Shown: positions 35,734-47,449 of the stretch, one piece after another | Numbering within the stretch: position 1 is the stretch's first letter | Layout of the letters: each line of letters starts with the position of its first letter | NCBI GenBank assembly: GCA_010015655.1 | Contig: ML976678.1 | Coordinates: forward strand, 224,430 to 288,429 | DNA length: 64,000 bases | Reading direction: 5' to 3' | From: Bimuria novae-zelandiae CBS 107.79 | Taxonomy: Eukaryota > Ascomycota > Dothideomycetes > Pleosporales > Didymosphaeriaceae | Notes under the pieces: model-generated | Seen by the model: the letters and a program-made list of their open reading frames with translations, nothing else | What the model was told of the DNA's origin: nothing | The model's database searches: none | Made by a program: the position numbers and the translations under genes

Positions 35734-37800
35734 ACGTGTCTGTGCGCGTGCCAAGCCACTTCGCGTAACGAGCCACCCAACACCTAAAGACTAAATGACT
35801 CACTAACTTTGACGCGTCGTAACTCCACCAATATGGGGGCAATTGAAGATGCGATTAAAGCTATTCAATCTTTGGATCTAGGAGAAAAATTTTCATATAG
35901 AAAAATAGCGGCTACCTATGGTGTAGATCGGACTACGTTGTCCCGAAGACACAAGCGCGTTCAGGCCCCAAATAAAGCCAAGAATATCAACCAGCAGAAA
36001 CTTACACTACAACAAGAGCAGGAGCTTGTACAATATATCAAAGGACTCACAAAGAGACATACACCTCCTACTAGAGAGATGATACAGAATTTTGCCTCTA
36101 CAATAGCAAAGGAGCCAGTCAGCGAGAGCTGGGTTACCCGCTTTATCAACCGACACAGCATTCATCTCATCTCCCAATGGACCGTCGGGATGGACAACAA
36201 TCGCCATAAAGCTGATTTAGTGGATAAATATCGCCTCTATTTCAACCTTCTACATAGTAAGATGGATGAATATCGCATAGATCCTCGTTATATCTACAAT
36301 ATGGATGAAAAAGGCGTCCTGATCGATATTGTTGGTAGATTAAAGAGAATATTTAGCAGACGAATGTGGGAGAAGAAGGAGGTTAGGGCATCACTCCAAG
36401 ATGGCAATCGCGCATGGATCACGCTCCTGGCATGTATCTGCGCTGATGGATCAGCTCTGCCGCCAAGCCTTATTTATGAGGCCGCCAACAAGGGCATCTA
36501 ATCAAGCTGGGTAGAGGATATCAAGGCAGGAGAATATGAAGTCTTTATTACCTCATTATCCTCTGGCTGGACGAACAACGATATCGGGCTTACCTGGCTT
36601 AAGCAGGTGTTCGATCGCTGTATAAAAGAGAAGACTCAACAATTATATCGTCTTTTAATTATAGACAGCCACGGATCTTATGTTACTATAAACTTTATTA
36701 ACTATTATAATAAGTATAGGATCCTGCTTGCTATCTTGCCTCCTTACTTAACTTATATACTTTAGCTACTTGACGTTGCGATGTTTAAGCCTTTATTAAC
36801 AGCATACTTAGCAGAGCTATCACGATACCTTTATAGAAGCTAAGGCCTAGCTTCTATTACTAAAGACGACTTCTTCCCCTTATTCTGGAATGCGTGGAAG
36901 GCCTCCTTCAAGGAATTAACTATCCTTAGCTCTTTTAGAGCCACAGGCATATCGCCACCTAATCCTAATCCTATCCTGGATAGGTTCGCCCAGGATCAAG
37001 AATCAGGCGATAACTCCTTATCAGGGCTTAGCGATCATGACTGGAGAAAGATGGATAGGCTTATACGATCAGCAGTGAAGGATCAGGGTAGTTAAGATAT
37101 AAAGAAGCTTCGTTAATCGCTCCACCACCTATCTGTCCAAAATGAGCTACTTAAGCATGAGATGGATGGGATTAAGTAGGCACTATCTATTAAGGAGAAG
37201 CGCAAAAAGAAGGGTAAGACTCTAGATCTCTAACAGCGCTAGGAGTATTAGAGTGGGGCTATCTTATAGTTACTAAGGAAGGTGAGGGAGGCACGTGTTC
37301 GTTAATCTATTAAGGAACAAGAGGATAAGTAGCAGTAGCTTTAAAAAGCAGAGATAGCAGAGCTAAAGAAGGCAGCTAAGCTATATAAGAAGAAAATGCA
37401 GCAGGAAAAGCGTGATACGCGAGAGGCAGCTAAGAAGGCGAAGGAGAAGGAGAGGGCTAAAAAGGCAGCTCAGCGCGCCGCCCAGAAGTCTGCCCGCGAC
37501 GCAGAAAAAGCTCTACAACTATCCCAAAGGTGTAAGAGAAAGGCTTCTCAGCCATCTGCACAGAGCAGAAAGCGTCCAAAACGTGTTGTTGATGCTACAG
37601 ATGTTGGGGAGGCCTCAGAGGGCGCATCTGCTGCCCCGAGCAAATCTACACGCAGCGGCCGCGACGTCAAGCTTCTAGATAGATTTAAGTAGTGCAAATT
37701 AATCGCAGCTATCGATTGACTACCCTAGTAGAAAATCTTATAATAATATTGTTTGTGGGTGGTTCTGCAGCCTCATTCTTGCATGAGCTGTGGTGTTGAC
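35734..37800 (+). mobile_element. Fot1/pogo-type element 2, lightly RIPped, 3' end lost
   Basis: Left terminus ACGTGTCTGTGCGCGTGCCA follows a TA at 35732-35733, with the same leader pattern as pogo 1 (ACTCCACCAATATG before the start). The right terminal repeat is cut: the sequence follows the expected end as far as GGTGTTG near 37795, then joins an unrelated minus-strand pogo fragment. This is the best-preserved transposase of the group: the first 223 codons are open, and later stops are isolated TAA/TAG. Confidence 0.88.
35833..37692 (+). pseudogene. Fot1/pogo transposase of element 2
   Basis: Starts at the ATG at 35833, equivalent to the start in pogo 1; the open frame extends a little upstream but that part is leader. 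N-terminal psq-type helix-turn-helix (KFSYRKIAATYGVDRTTLSR), then a Tc5/CENP-B-type DNA-binding half (NFASTIAKEPVSESWVTRFI). The DDE_1 catalytic domain follows, with acidic positions in YNMDEKG, LLIIDSHGS and LLDVAMFKPL. The tail is Lys/Arg/Ala-rich (37396-37692) and open. The first stop is TAA at about 36499-36501; later stops are TAA/TAG, each explained by one C-to-T change at CAA or CAG. Cut-and-paste transposition at TA is the family's activity; this copy is dead. Confidence 0.88.
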
Positions 37801-39106
37801 GGCCGTTCGCGCACCACCACCTAGCGAGAACCTAAGGGCTTCCTTACGTTCTTAGGGTATAGCCCTGTTGCTTTCCACCTAGATTGGACACACTGCTCTC
37901 GAAGGCCGATTTTACGCGCTTCTATATAAAATTCGAGAAACTTAGCCTTCCTAAGCTTTGTTACATCTGTCTCAGCCCCATACTCGCCGACGAAGCGCCG
38001 ATACGCCACCTTTAGGCTGGAGAAACAACTAAGATCTAAAGGCTAGAGTATATGTGAAGTATGGGCAGGTATAAAGAGCAAATGCACATTATTTATATAA
38101 TATATAGTTATAAATTTGTCCAAGGTATGACTACTATAGCCGTTAATAATAAGTAATCGTGTCTTAGACAGATTATTAGGCTTAGTCTAGGGCAAGAACA
38201 CCTTCTCCAGCCACTTAATAGTAATATTATTACTTGTCTACCTATTTTGCGAGAAAGTAATATGCTAGTAAGGATATTAAGTTAAAAACTCCTTCTTAAA
38301 CTACTGCTCCTAGATGCTCTTAGCCTTAAAGATGACTAAAGGTTTAAGAACGACGCCGAGCGCAGAGATACACTCTACTATAGAGGTCTACGTACGGGCA
38401 TTTATTATTTTAACTAGTATAGCATTAGGGTTCTCTTGCGAGGAGCCTATAACAAGCCTATTAACTCCCTGGCCCTCTATAATACCGCCCTCGTCGGCGT
38501 TGTACCTGTGTCGGGGGGGAATCCAGGTCACGGTCTCGTATAGGTCGAATATTTGCCTGATATTTTTAGGAGTGGCCGCATTTATGCGTTCCTAGCTAGT
38601 CTAGCGGCCTAACTTTAACTTAATAGCTAGGCAGCGTCTTATAAATTAATTAGTCTACTCTTTCCCTAGGTTCTTATAGTTACCTTCTTACTTAAAGATA
38701 GCTATTATAATAGCTTATACTTACGCGTAGGTTAGCGCGTAACTAAAGGCTTCTTAACGTAGAATCTAGCGCTCTAGATACTCTTCTTAAATAACTAAAA
38801 GCCGCTGTGTACTATTATAGGCATGTAGGTAGGATTAGGCACTATTAAAGTGGCCGCGAAGAGTATTGCGTGGTACCCTATATTAAGTAGTAGTAGTAGC
38901 CAAAGTAACCCTAGATTCGAGGTCTGCAAGTGCGTTCTAGACATCTCCTTCTATGTATCTAGCTATTCGAAGTCAGAGAATACGATGCAAAAGGAAAAAT
39001 TAAAATTAATAAAGAATTAAGGTTGTAAGAATTATTTTCAGTCAGCGTGCATGGTAGGTGAGCGCGATTACGGGGCTGTTGGAAACTACCCGGTGTCGGA
39101 AACTAC
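37800..39106 (-). mobile_element. Fragment of another pogo-type element, minus strand
   Basis: Minus-strand DDE_1 transposase remains are clearest at 38009-37821 (MAYRRFVGEYGAETDVTKLR, RKIGLREQCVQSRWKATGLY), the characteristic C-terminal part of fungal pogo transposases. Upstream (to about 38990) the frame is shredded by TAA/TAG. The right end near 39076-39104 has a repeated TTGGAAACTACCC / TCGGAAACTACCCC word. Neither end shows a proper terminal repeat with a TA duplication, so this looks like a recombined piece rather than a clean insertion. Confidence 0.7.
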
Positions 39107-41109
39107 CCCACCCGACTTAGAATCGCTAAGGCCTGGAGAATCGTTTTCTTATACTAAAGTAGCTAGCAAGCATAGCGTTAATTAAAGTACGCTATTATAA
39201 AGGCACTAAGTAATTTAAACATTGCGTACTACTATAGGGTTTAACTAACAGAAACTTAGTCCCTAGTAAGAGCAGGAGCTTATTACCTATATAGAAGGGC
39301 TCACCGCGCGTCACTTGCCACCTATAAGAGAGATAATACAAAATTTCGCGTTAATAATAGCCAAGGAGCTAGTAAGCGAGAGCTAGGTTACGCGCTTTAT
39401 TAACTAATATAGTATTTATCTAATTTCTTAATAGGCAGCTAGTATAGATAGCAATTACTATAACGCTAACTTAGGGGATAAATACAGCCTATATTTTAAC
39501 TTCCTACGTGACAAAATAAAGGAATACGACATTAAGCCTCGTCACACGTATAATATAGATGAAAAGGGCTACTTGATTAGTATTGTTAGTAGATCAAAAC
39601 GGGTGTTTAGCAGACGGATATAGGAGAAGAAGGAGGTTAGAGCATCTCTCTAAAATAGGTCTCGTGAATAGATTACCATCCTAGCATGTGTATGCGCGAA
39701 TAGAGCAGCCTTACCGCCAAGCCTTATCTATTAGGCTACTAACAAGGCTATATAATTAAGCTAGATTAAGGATATTAAGGCAGGAAAGCATGGCGTGCAC
39801 ATTACCTCATCGCCATTAGGCTAGATAAATAATAATATTAGCCTTGCCTGGCTTAAGCAGGTGTTTAATCGCTATATAAAGGCAAAAGCTTGATAATCCT
39901 ACTGGCTACTTATCCTTAATAGCTATGGATCCCATGTTACTATGGATTTTATTAACTATTATAATTAGAATAGGATTCTCCTAGCCATCTTACCCCCTTA
40001 TTTAACCTACACCCTTTAGCCACTTAATGTAGTACTCTTTAAGCCTCTCTTATTAGCCTACTTAGCTAAGCTTATAACCTACCTCTAAAAGAGCTAAGGC
40101 CTACTCTTAATTAAGAAAGGCGACTTCTTCCCCCTTTTCTAAAAAGCGTGGATAAGCTCCTTTAAGGAGGAGATAATACTTAAGTCTTTTAAAGTAACTA
40201 GTATATTACTATTTAATCTAGAGGTTATACTTAAAAGGTTTACTAATACTACCCTAGATAAGCAGGTATTGCGAGAGAGCTCTACGTTAGCACTTAGCGG
40301 ATCTAACTAGCGTAAACTAGATTGCCTTGTGCGATCTATAGTAGAGGACTAGAGTAGTAAGGACGCGCAGAAGCTTAGCTACTTACTCTACTATATCTCT
40401 ATTTAAAATAAGCTCCTTCGCTATAAAATTAACGGGCTAAAGGAGGCGCTATTAGTTAAGAAGAGGCATAAGAAGAAGGGTAAGCCTCTTAACCTTTAGT
40501 AATATTAAAAATACTATAGAGGTGCAGTTTTCTAGTTACTAAGGAAGGTTAGGGAGGCACGTGTACGTTAGTCTATAAAGGAGCAAGAGGAGAAGGAGCG
40601 GAGACTTTAAAAAGCTAAGATAGCTAAGTTAAGGAAGGTAGCTAAGCTATGCAAGAAGAAAATTATAGAGGAGAAGCATGTGGCGCGGAAGGCAGCCAAG
40701 ATAGCTAGAGAAAAGGAGAGGGCTAAGAAGGCAGCAGAGCGTACTCGCGAAAAGGAGGCTCGTGACGCAGCAAAAGCTCTACAATCTACCTAAAAGGGTA
40801 AGAGAAAGGCCTCTTAGCTATCTACATAAAGTAATAAGCGTTAGAAACGTGTAGTTAACGCTATACTTACTGCAGACGCCTTAGGTGCCGCATTAGTAGC
40901 TCTAACCAAAACTACGCGGCGCGGCCGTAATATTAAGCTTCTATATAAATATAAATAGTGCAGGTTAGTCGCAAGTATTAATATAGCACTCTACTATAAA
41001 ATAGTATAATAATAGTAATTGTGTTGGATATACAGCGTTATTTTAATTAAGGTGTTATGGTGTTTAGCGGGGCGTTGACTGAATCCGGGCGTTGAGTGCA
41101 CGGACACGT
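39107..41109 (+). mobile_element. Fot1/pogo-type element 3, 5' end lost
   Basis: The frame begins inside the N-terminal helix-turn-helix region (LESLRPGESFSYTKVASKHS) and runs to the Lys-rich tail, with many TAA/TAG stops. The right terminus is intact: inverted-repeat end ...TGAGTGCACGGACACGT at 41109, followed by TA (41110-41111). The 5' terminal repeat and start codon are missing at the junction with the minus-strand fragment. Order of domains is as in element 2. Non-functional. Confidence 0.82.
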
Positions 41110-41111
41110 TA

Positions 41112-41329
41112 CCTAACAAGCGCCCAAATCACATGTGTAGCGGGATTTTACGAAACCACCAATAACGCGCCACCCCAACAGATGTAGCACCTTAACTTTA
41201 ACGCGCCGCATCTCCACTAATATAAATCCAATTAAGGCTGCAATTATCGCTATCGACTCACAAGAACCTAGAGAAACTTTCTCATATAGAAAAATTGCAA
41301 AAGAATTTAGTGTTATGCGGTTAACATTA
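41112..41329 (+). mobile_element. Pogo-type element A, 5' part (split by nested insertions)
   Basis: Contains TAACGCGCCACCCCAACA (part of its terminal repeat, also found inverted at about 47432-47449) and the transposase start region. The start codon reads ATA (ATG to ATA) before NPIKAAIIAIDSQ, then FSYRKIAKEFSVMRL. The frame is interrupted at TA 41328-41329 by element 4 and resumes at 45552 as TRQHRRAMQ. Removing elements 4 and 5 with one TA restores a continuous helix-turn-helix reading. The outer left boundary of A is unclear. Confidence 0.8.
41129..41156 (+). repeat. 28-bp direct repeat, left copy
   Basis: Exact copy of 49635-49662 (starts TCACATGTGTAGCGGGATTT, ends ACGAAAC). The two copies bracket the nested pogo cluster in the same orientation. 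Confidence 0.9.
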
Positions 41330-43439
41330 ACGTGCACGGACAGCTCATGCCTAGAGACACCTCGTGCCCCGCCGAACACCATATCCACCACTTTAAAAGT
41401 GAGGCTACTGAGCCACGTACAATAGCTATTATCATGAGATTTTCTAGTAAAGCACTATATCGACTCTTGCGATTAATCTAAACTAATTATATTTACTCGG
41501 GAGCTTAATATTGCGGCCACGTAATGTGACTTTAAGTAAAGTAGTAAATAGCTTATCTTAAGCTTAAATACTAGCGTAAGCAGCGCTAGCGCGTTTCTAA
41601 CGCTTATTACTTAATAAGATTGCTTATAAGGCTAGTCGCTTACGTTTTTAAGCTTATTAGATAGCTTTTTTTTAGTATTAAGCTTTAACTTTACGCGCGC
41701 GTTTAACTACTTTCTTAGCTTACTTAACTTCCTTTATCTCTTTAAGCCTCTACCTCTCTACACGCTTCTCCTTAAGCTTAACTTAATACTATAGTTAAGC
41801 CTCCTCGCGCTACTTCTTAGCCTATACTTTTTAAAGTTTCTCCTCTATTTTATCTCGCTCCCGTACTACTTCTCTAGCTTGAGCCTTACGTAGCTTACGA
41901 GAAGACTAATAGATAGCGCTACTATAATATTCCTAGCGCTATTAAAGGTTAAGAGCTTTACCCTTTTTCTTGTACTTCTTTTTGTATTAAAGAGCCTTCT
42001 TTAAGCCCTTATTCTTATGCTTTAAAAGCTTATTCTAAACAGAGAGATAGTAAACGCTTAAACGTAGCTTTTTTACCTTATACTAATAGTTATTAGTAAT
42101 AGTAGCTTAAACTAATTAATCTATCTTTCTCTAATTATAATTAGAGAGCCCTAATAATAAGCTTCTCTTAGCTTCTGGCGTGCTAGCAAATCTATAGAGG
42201 ATAACGTTGGCATCTATAGGCTAGATCTTAGTAGCTTCGAAGGCCTTTAATATAAGGCTCTCCGTGAAGGAGGATATCTAGGCGCTCTAGAAAAGTGGGA
42301 AGAAGTCTCCTTTCTTAATTAAAATAAGATCTTAAGCCTTATAGAGATGGTTAGTAAGCTCGTTAGAGTAAGCTTAAGAGAGAGGCTTAAATAGCACTAC
42401 GTTAAGTGGCTAGAGCGTATAAGTTAAATAAGGGGGAAGGATTATAAGGAGGATCCTATAGTAATTATAGTAGTTAATAAACTCTATCGTAATATAAGAT
42501 CTATAGCTATTAAGGATAAGCAATCGCTATCTCCCTAATTACTACTTTATATAGCGATTAAACACCTGCTCTAGCTAAGCTAGGCCTATGTCGTCGTTTA
42601 ACTAGCCTATTAGAGATAATAAGACAAAGACCTTATATTCTCCTGCCTTAATATTCTCTACCTAACTTAATTGTATAGCTCCTTTTTTTAGCTATATAAA
42701 TAAGACTTAGAGGCAGCGAGCTCCTATTAGCGTAGTAGTAGGCTAGGAGTATTAGGAACTTGCGTAATCTATCTTAGAGAGATGCTTAAACCTCCTTCTT
42801 CTCTTATTAACGCCTGCTAAATATCCTCTTGCTTCTGCTTATTAAGCTAATTAAGAAGCCCTTCTTATCTATATTGTATATATCTCGAGCCTTAAGGTAA
42901 TATTCAGTGATCTTTCGATGCAGTAGCTCGAAATAGAGATAGTATTTTAACTTAGAATTAGCTAGGTGGCGAACACGATCTATAGCGGTGGTCCATTTTA
43001 AGATTATATAAATCTAGTGTCTAGTAATAAAGCGAGAAACCCATCAATCGCTTAGCTACTAATAGGCTACTTTAGATAAGAAATTCCTAATTATCTCTCT
43101 TATAGGAGGAAGGCCTCTTTCTGTAAGCTTTATAATATATTATATAAGCTCTAGCTCTTATTATTAGTTAAGAGCTTATTAATTTAAATATCTATCCTCC
43201 TAAGACGCTATTACGCCTCTCCACCTTCGCCCTAGCGTTAAGTGGTTAACCTCGTATTTCTTAGTAACTTCCCTTAACGTAAAGTGTTTTCCTAAATTAC
43301 GCGATTTTAAATCTTTAATTGCATTGTTAATAGGTGCTATAGCTATAGCGTTATAGTTTATTAAAGTTGTGGTGTTAAGACGCGGCTTGGTGTTCGGCGG
43401 GGCACGAGGTGTCTCCGGGCATAAGCTGTCCGTGCACGT
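41330..43439 (-). mobile_element. Fot1/pogo-type element 4, minus strand, inside A
   Basis: 2110 bp with about 52-bp terminal repeats (ACGTGCACGGACAGCTCATG at left; complement at right) differing at about three sites. TA lies on both sides (41328-41329, 43440-43441). The transposase reads on the minus strand from about 43350: NAIKDLKSRNLGKHFTLREV, then KKYEVNHLTLGRRW, followed by a TAA/TAG-shredded DDE domain. Strong RIP signature throughout. Confidence 0.9.
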
Positions 43440-43441
43440 TA

Positions 43442-45549
43442 ACGTGTCCGTGCGCAGTATGCCCGGATTCACAGTGTGTCCCGCAGAACACCAACGCGCG
43501 TCTTAACACCACAACTCTAACGCGCGATAACTCCACAACTATAGCTCTAATTAATAAGGCGATTAAGGATCTAAAATTATAAGGTTTAGAAGAATAATTT
43601 ATATTAAAGGAAGTTGCTAAAAAGCATAGCGTTAACTGGTCAACTCTAGGGCAGTGATAGAGAGGCGTGACAGGGCCTAGGGATGCTAGGCATGCTAGCA
43701 GGTAAGCTCTTAACCTATAATAGGAGTTAGAGCTTGTACGATATATTACTAAGCTTAATAAGTAAGGCCTACCTCCTACAAGGGAGATAATTAGGAATTT
43801 CTTATTAGAAGTAGCCTGTTAGTAGCTTAGCAAGAGCTGGGTTACTCGCTTTATTAACTAGCACGAGATCTATCTTATCTTAAAGTAGACTATCGCTATA
43901 GATCGTACGCGCTACCTGGCTAATTCTAAGTTAAAATACTATCTCTACTTTAAGCTACTGCATTAAAAGTTTACTAAATATTACCTTAAGGCTCGAGATA
44001 TATATAATATGGATAAGAAGGGCTTCTTGATTAGCTTAATAGGTAGAAGTAAGAGGATATTTAGTAGGCGTTAATAAGAGAAGAAGGAGGTTCGAGCATC
44101 TTTTTAAAATAGATTATATAAGTTTCTAACACTCCTAGCCTACTACTACGCTAATAGGAGCTCGCTACCTCTAGCCCTTATCTACGTAGCTAAAAAAGAA
44201 GCTATACGATTAAGTTAGGTAGAGGATATTAAGGTAGGAAAACATAAGGTCTTTGTCTTATTATCTTTAATAGGCTGGTTAAACGATAATATAGGCCTAG
44301 CTTAGCTTAAGCAGGTGTTTAATCGCTATATAAAGTAGTAATTAAGGATATAGTAATTACTTATCCTTAATAGCTATAGATTTTATGTCACGATAGAGTT
44401 TATTAACTACTATAATTACTATAGGATCCTCCTTATAGTCCTTTCTCCCTATTTAACTCACACGCTCTAGCCGCTTAATGTAGTGCTATTTAAGCTACTT
44501 TCTTAAGCCTACTCTAACAAGCTTACTAACTATCTACATAAAGCTTAAGGCCTTATTCTAATTAAGAAAGGAGACTTCTTCCCACTCTTCTAGAGCGCCT
44601 AGATATCCTCCTTCACGGAGAGCCTTATATTAAAGGCCTTCGAAGCTACTAGGATCTGGCTAATAGACGCTAACGTTATCCTCCGTAGATTTGTTAGCAC
44701 GCTAGAAGCTAAGAGAAGCTTATTATTAGGGCTCTCTAATTATAATTAGAGAAAGATAAATTAATTGGTTTAAGCTACTATTACTAATAGCTATTAGTAT
44801 AAGGCAAGAAAGCTACGTTCTAGCGTTTACTATCTCTTTATGCAGATTAAGCTATTAAAGCATAAGAATAAGGGCTTTAAGAAGGCTCTTTACTATAAGT
44901 AGAAATATAAGAAGAAAGGTAAAGCCCTTAACTTTTAATAGCGCTAGGAGTATTATAGTAGCGCTATCTACTAGTCTCCTCGCAAGCTACGTGAAGCTTA
45001 AGCTAGAAAAGTAGTATAGGAGCAAGATAAGATAAAGGAGAAACTTTAAAAAGCACGGGCTAAGAAGCAGCGTAAGGAGGCTTAACTATAGCGTTAAGTT
45101 AAGTTTAAAGAGAAGTGTGTAGAAAGGTAGAGGCTTAAGGACGTTAAAAAGTAAGAGAGAGCTAAAAAAGTAGCTAAACGCGCGTGTAAAGTTAAAGCTT
45201 AATACTAAAAAAAATTTATCTAATAAGCTTAATAACGTAAGCGTAAAGCCTTATAAGTAGTCTTATTAAGTAATAAGCGTTAAAAACGCGCTAGCGCTGC
45301 TTACGCTAGTGTTTAAGCTAAAGATAAGCTATCTACTACTCTAGCTAAAGTTACATTACGTGGCCGCAACGTTAACCTCCTATAAAAATATAGATAGTAC
45401 AAGTTAATCGCAAGCATCTAATTACTACAACACTATATTTCTATTAATATTAAGCTATTGTGTGGCGCTGTACAGCCTCATTTTGAGATTAGGCATGTGG
45501 TGTTCTACGGAGCACACTGTAAATCCGGGCACATTGCGCACGGGCACGT
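43442..45549 (+). mobile_element. Fot1/pogo-type element 5, plus strand, abutting element 4
   Basis: 2108 bp. Terminal repeats of about 52 bp (ACGTGTCCGTGCGCAGTATG at left) match the right end with about seven transitions. It shares the single TA at 43440-43441 with element 4 and ends at TA 45550-45551. The transposase shows YNMDKKGFLISLIGRSKRIF and later DDE landmarks with many TAA/TAG. Domain order follows element 2. Non-functional. Confidence 0.9.
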
Positions 45550-47449
45550 TAACGCGCCAGCATAGACGCGCCATGCAGGCGCGTACACAGCTACTATAGA
45601 CTTGCTAAAATCTTAACTAATAACAAGAATCTAAGCTCCTATAGTATATACAGCGTCTTACTTAGAAAGGTCTACCCCCTACGCGTTAGATAATCTAAAA
45701 CTTTACATTAATTATTGCTAAAAAGGATATTTTTATATAATAGGTTAATCGCTTTATTAGGCGCTACCCTGACTCCCTAATCTCGCGATGGACGACTAGG
45801 CTGGATAGTAATTGCTACAACGCTAATTCAGGCGCAAGATATAGGCTCTACTTTAAGCTTCTATATAAGAAAATTATAAAGTATGGCATAGAGCCTTAGC
45901 ATACCTATAATATGGACGAAAAAGGCTTCCTACTCGGCATCACCGGCAGGTCAAAAAGGATCTTCGACAGGCCTATATATAAGAGTCGCCAAGTGAGGCA
46001 ATCTATCCAGGATGGCAGTCGTGAGTGGATCTCGCTTATCGCATGTATATACGCCGATAGATCTACCATTAATCCATCACTAATCTATCAATCTGACGCT
46101 AAGACTCTACAATCAAGCTAGGTTAAGGAAATTAACGTTAATTCTTATAAAGTCTTTATTACCTTATTAACCTCTAGATAGTTAAACAACGAGATAGGGC
46201 TTTAATAGCTAAAACAGGTGTTTAATCGCTATACTAAGGAGAAGGCTTAACGGCAGTAGCGACTCCTAGTCCTTAATAGGTATAGATCTTACGTTACTAT
46301 AGATTTTATTAACTACTATAATTAGAAAAAGATCCTCCTTGCGATATTTCCCCCTTACGCCACTTATACGCTGCAGCCTCTAGACATCTATGTGTTTAAG
46401 TCTCTTTTTGTCGCCTACTCCGACGAGCTCTCCGCATACCTGTATAGGAGTTAGGGGCTATTAACAATCGCTAAAAGAGACTTCTTTATACTATTCTAAA
46501 GGGCCTAAACAACGTTAGTTACGCCGTAATTAATTACTAAAGCTTTTAAGTGTATAGGTATCTCGCCGCCAGATCCTACACTAATCCTTAGTTAATTTAA
46601 TAAAGATAAGTCTCTAGAATAGAGATTACGTAAAAGCTCTACTTTAGTACTTAGCGCGTCTGATTAGCGCAAAATCGATTAGCTTTTAAAGGTTATTGTT
46701 AATATAGGGGGAGGTGATGAGGCTAAGAAGCTAAGTCGCACTATACACTTAATCTCTATACAAAAGTAGCTCCTAGAGCATGAGAATTAGGGGCTACGAG
46801 AAGCCCTCACAAACCAGAAACGGCGTTAAACAAAGGGCAGGACTCTACCTTTTGAGCAGCTAGATAAGTGGCATAGAGGATCTATTTTCTAGTTACCTGC
46901 CCGCGTACAGAGGGCGCGCGATTCTCTTAGCTAACAAAAGGCTAAAAAGCAACAACTACAACTCTAGAAAAGTAAGCAGAGAGAGATCTAGATAGTAAAT
47001 AGGTAGCTTAAAGCTTGTCTACTATAGGAGAAGCGTGTTACGCGTGTAGTAGCTAGAAATACGCGCGCTAAAGAGAAAGCTAATTAGGCTACTAAGTAAC
47101 GCCTCTATTAATAGGCTCGCAAGACTTAATAACAACTTTAAAAACATCTTAAAATTACTAAAAAGGGAAGCTAGAATGCTTTAAAAGCTACTTATATAAT
47201 TATAAAGAGGAAGAAGCCTACGCCGGCATCTATACGCGTTAATATAGTAATATCTACGCTATTAGTGCTAGCATCGCGCAGTAGCCAAATAATTAGAACA
47301 CTAAGTAGATATTTATAATTTAACTAGCTAGTAATCTTCTATAGCTCTATAAAATCTTAACTCTAGAAAATTTCGCGATAAAAGCTTTTATGTAAAACTC
47401 TATAGCCTTATGTTGCTGGCTGCGGTGCTAGTGTTGGGGTGGCGCGTTA
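45550..47449 (+). mobile_element. Pogo-type element A, 3' part
   Basis: Continues element A after the nested pair: TRQHRRAMQARTQ, then MDEKGFLLGITGRSKRIFDR within an open stretch at 45912-46108 that is less mutated than the rest. ILLAIFPPYATYTLQPLDIY and a Lys/Arg/Gln-rich tail follow. Its 3' terminal repeat (GTGTTGGGGTGGCGCGTTA) is itself split by element 6 at TA 47448-47449. Sequence after element 6 (from 49585) may be the rest of this terminus, but I could not match it to the left end. Confidence 0.78.
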
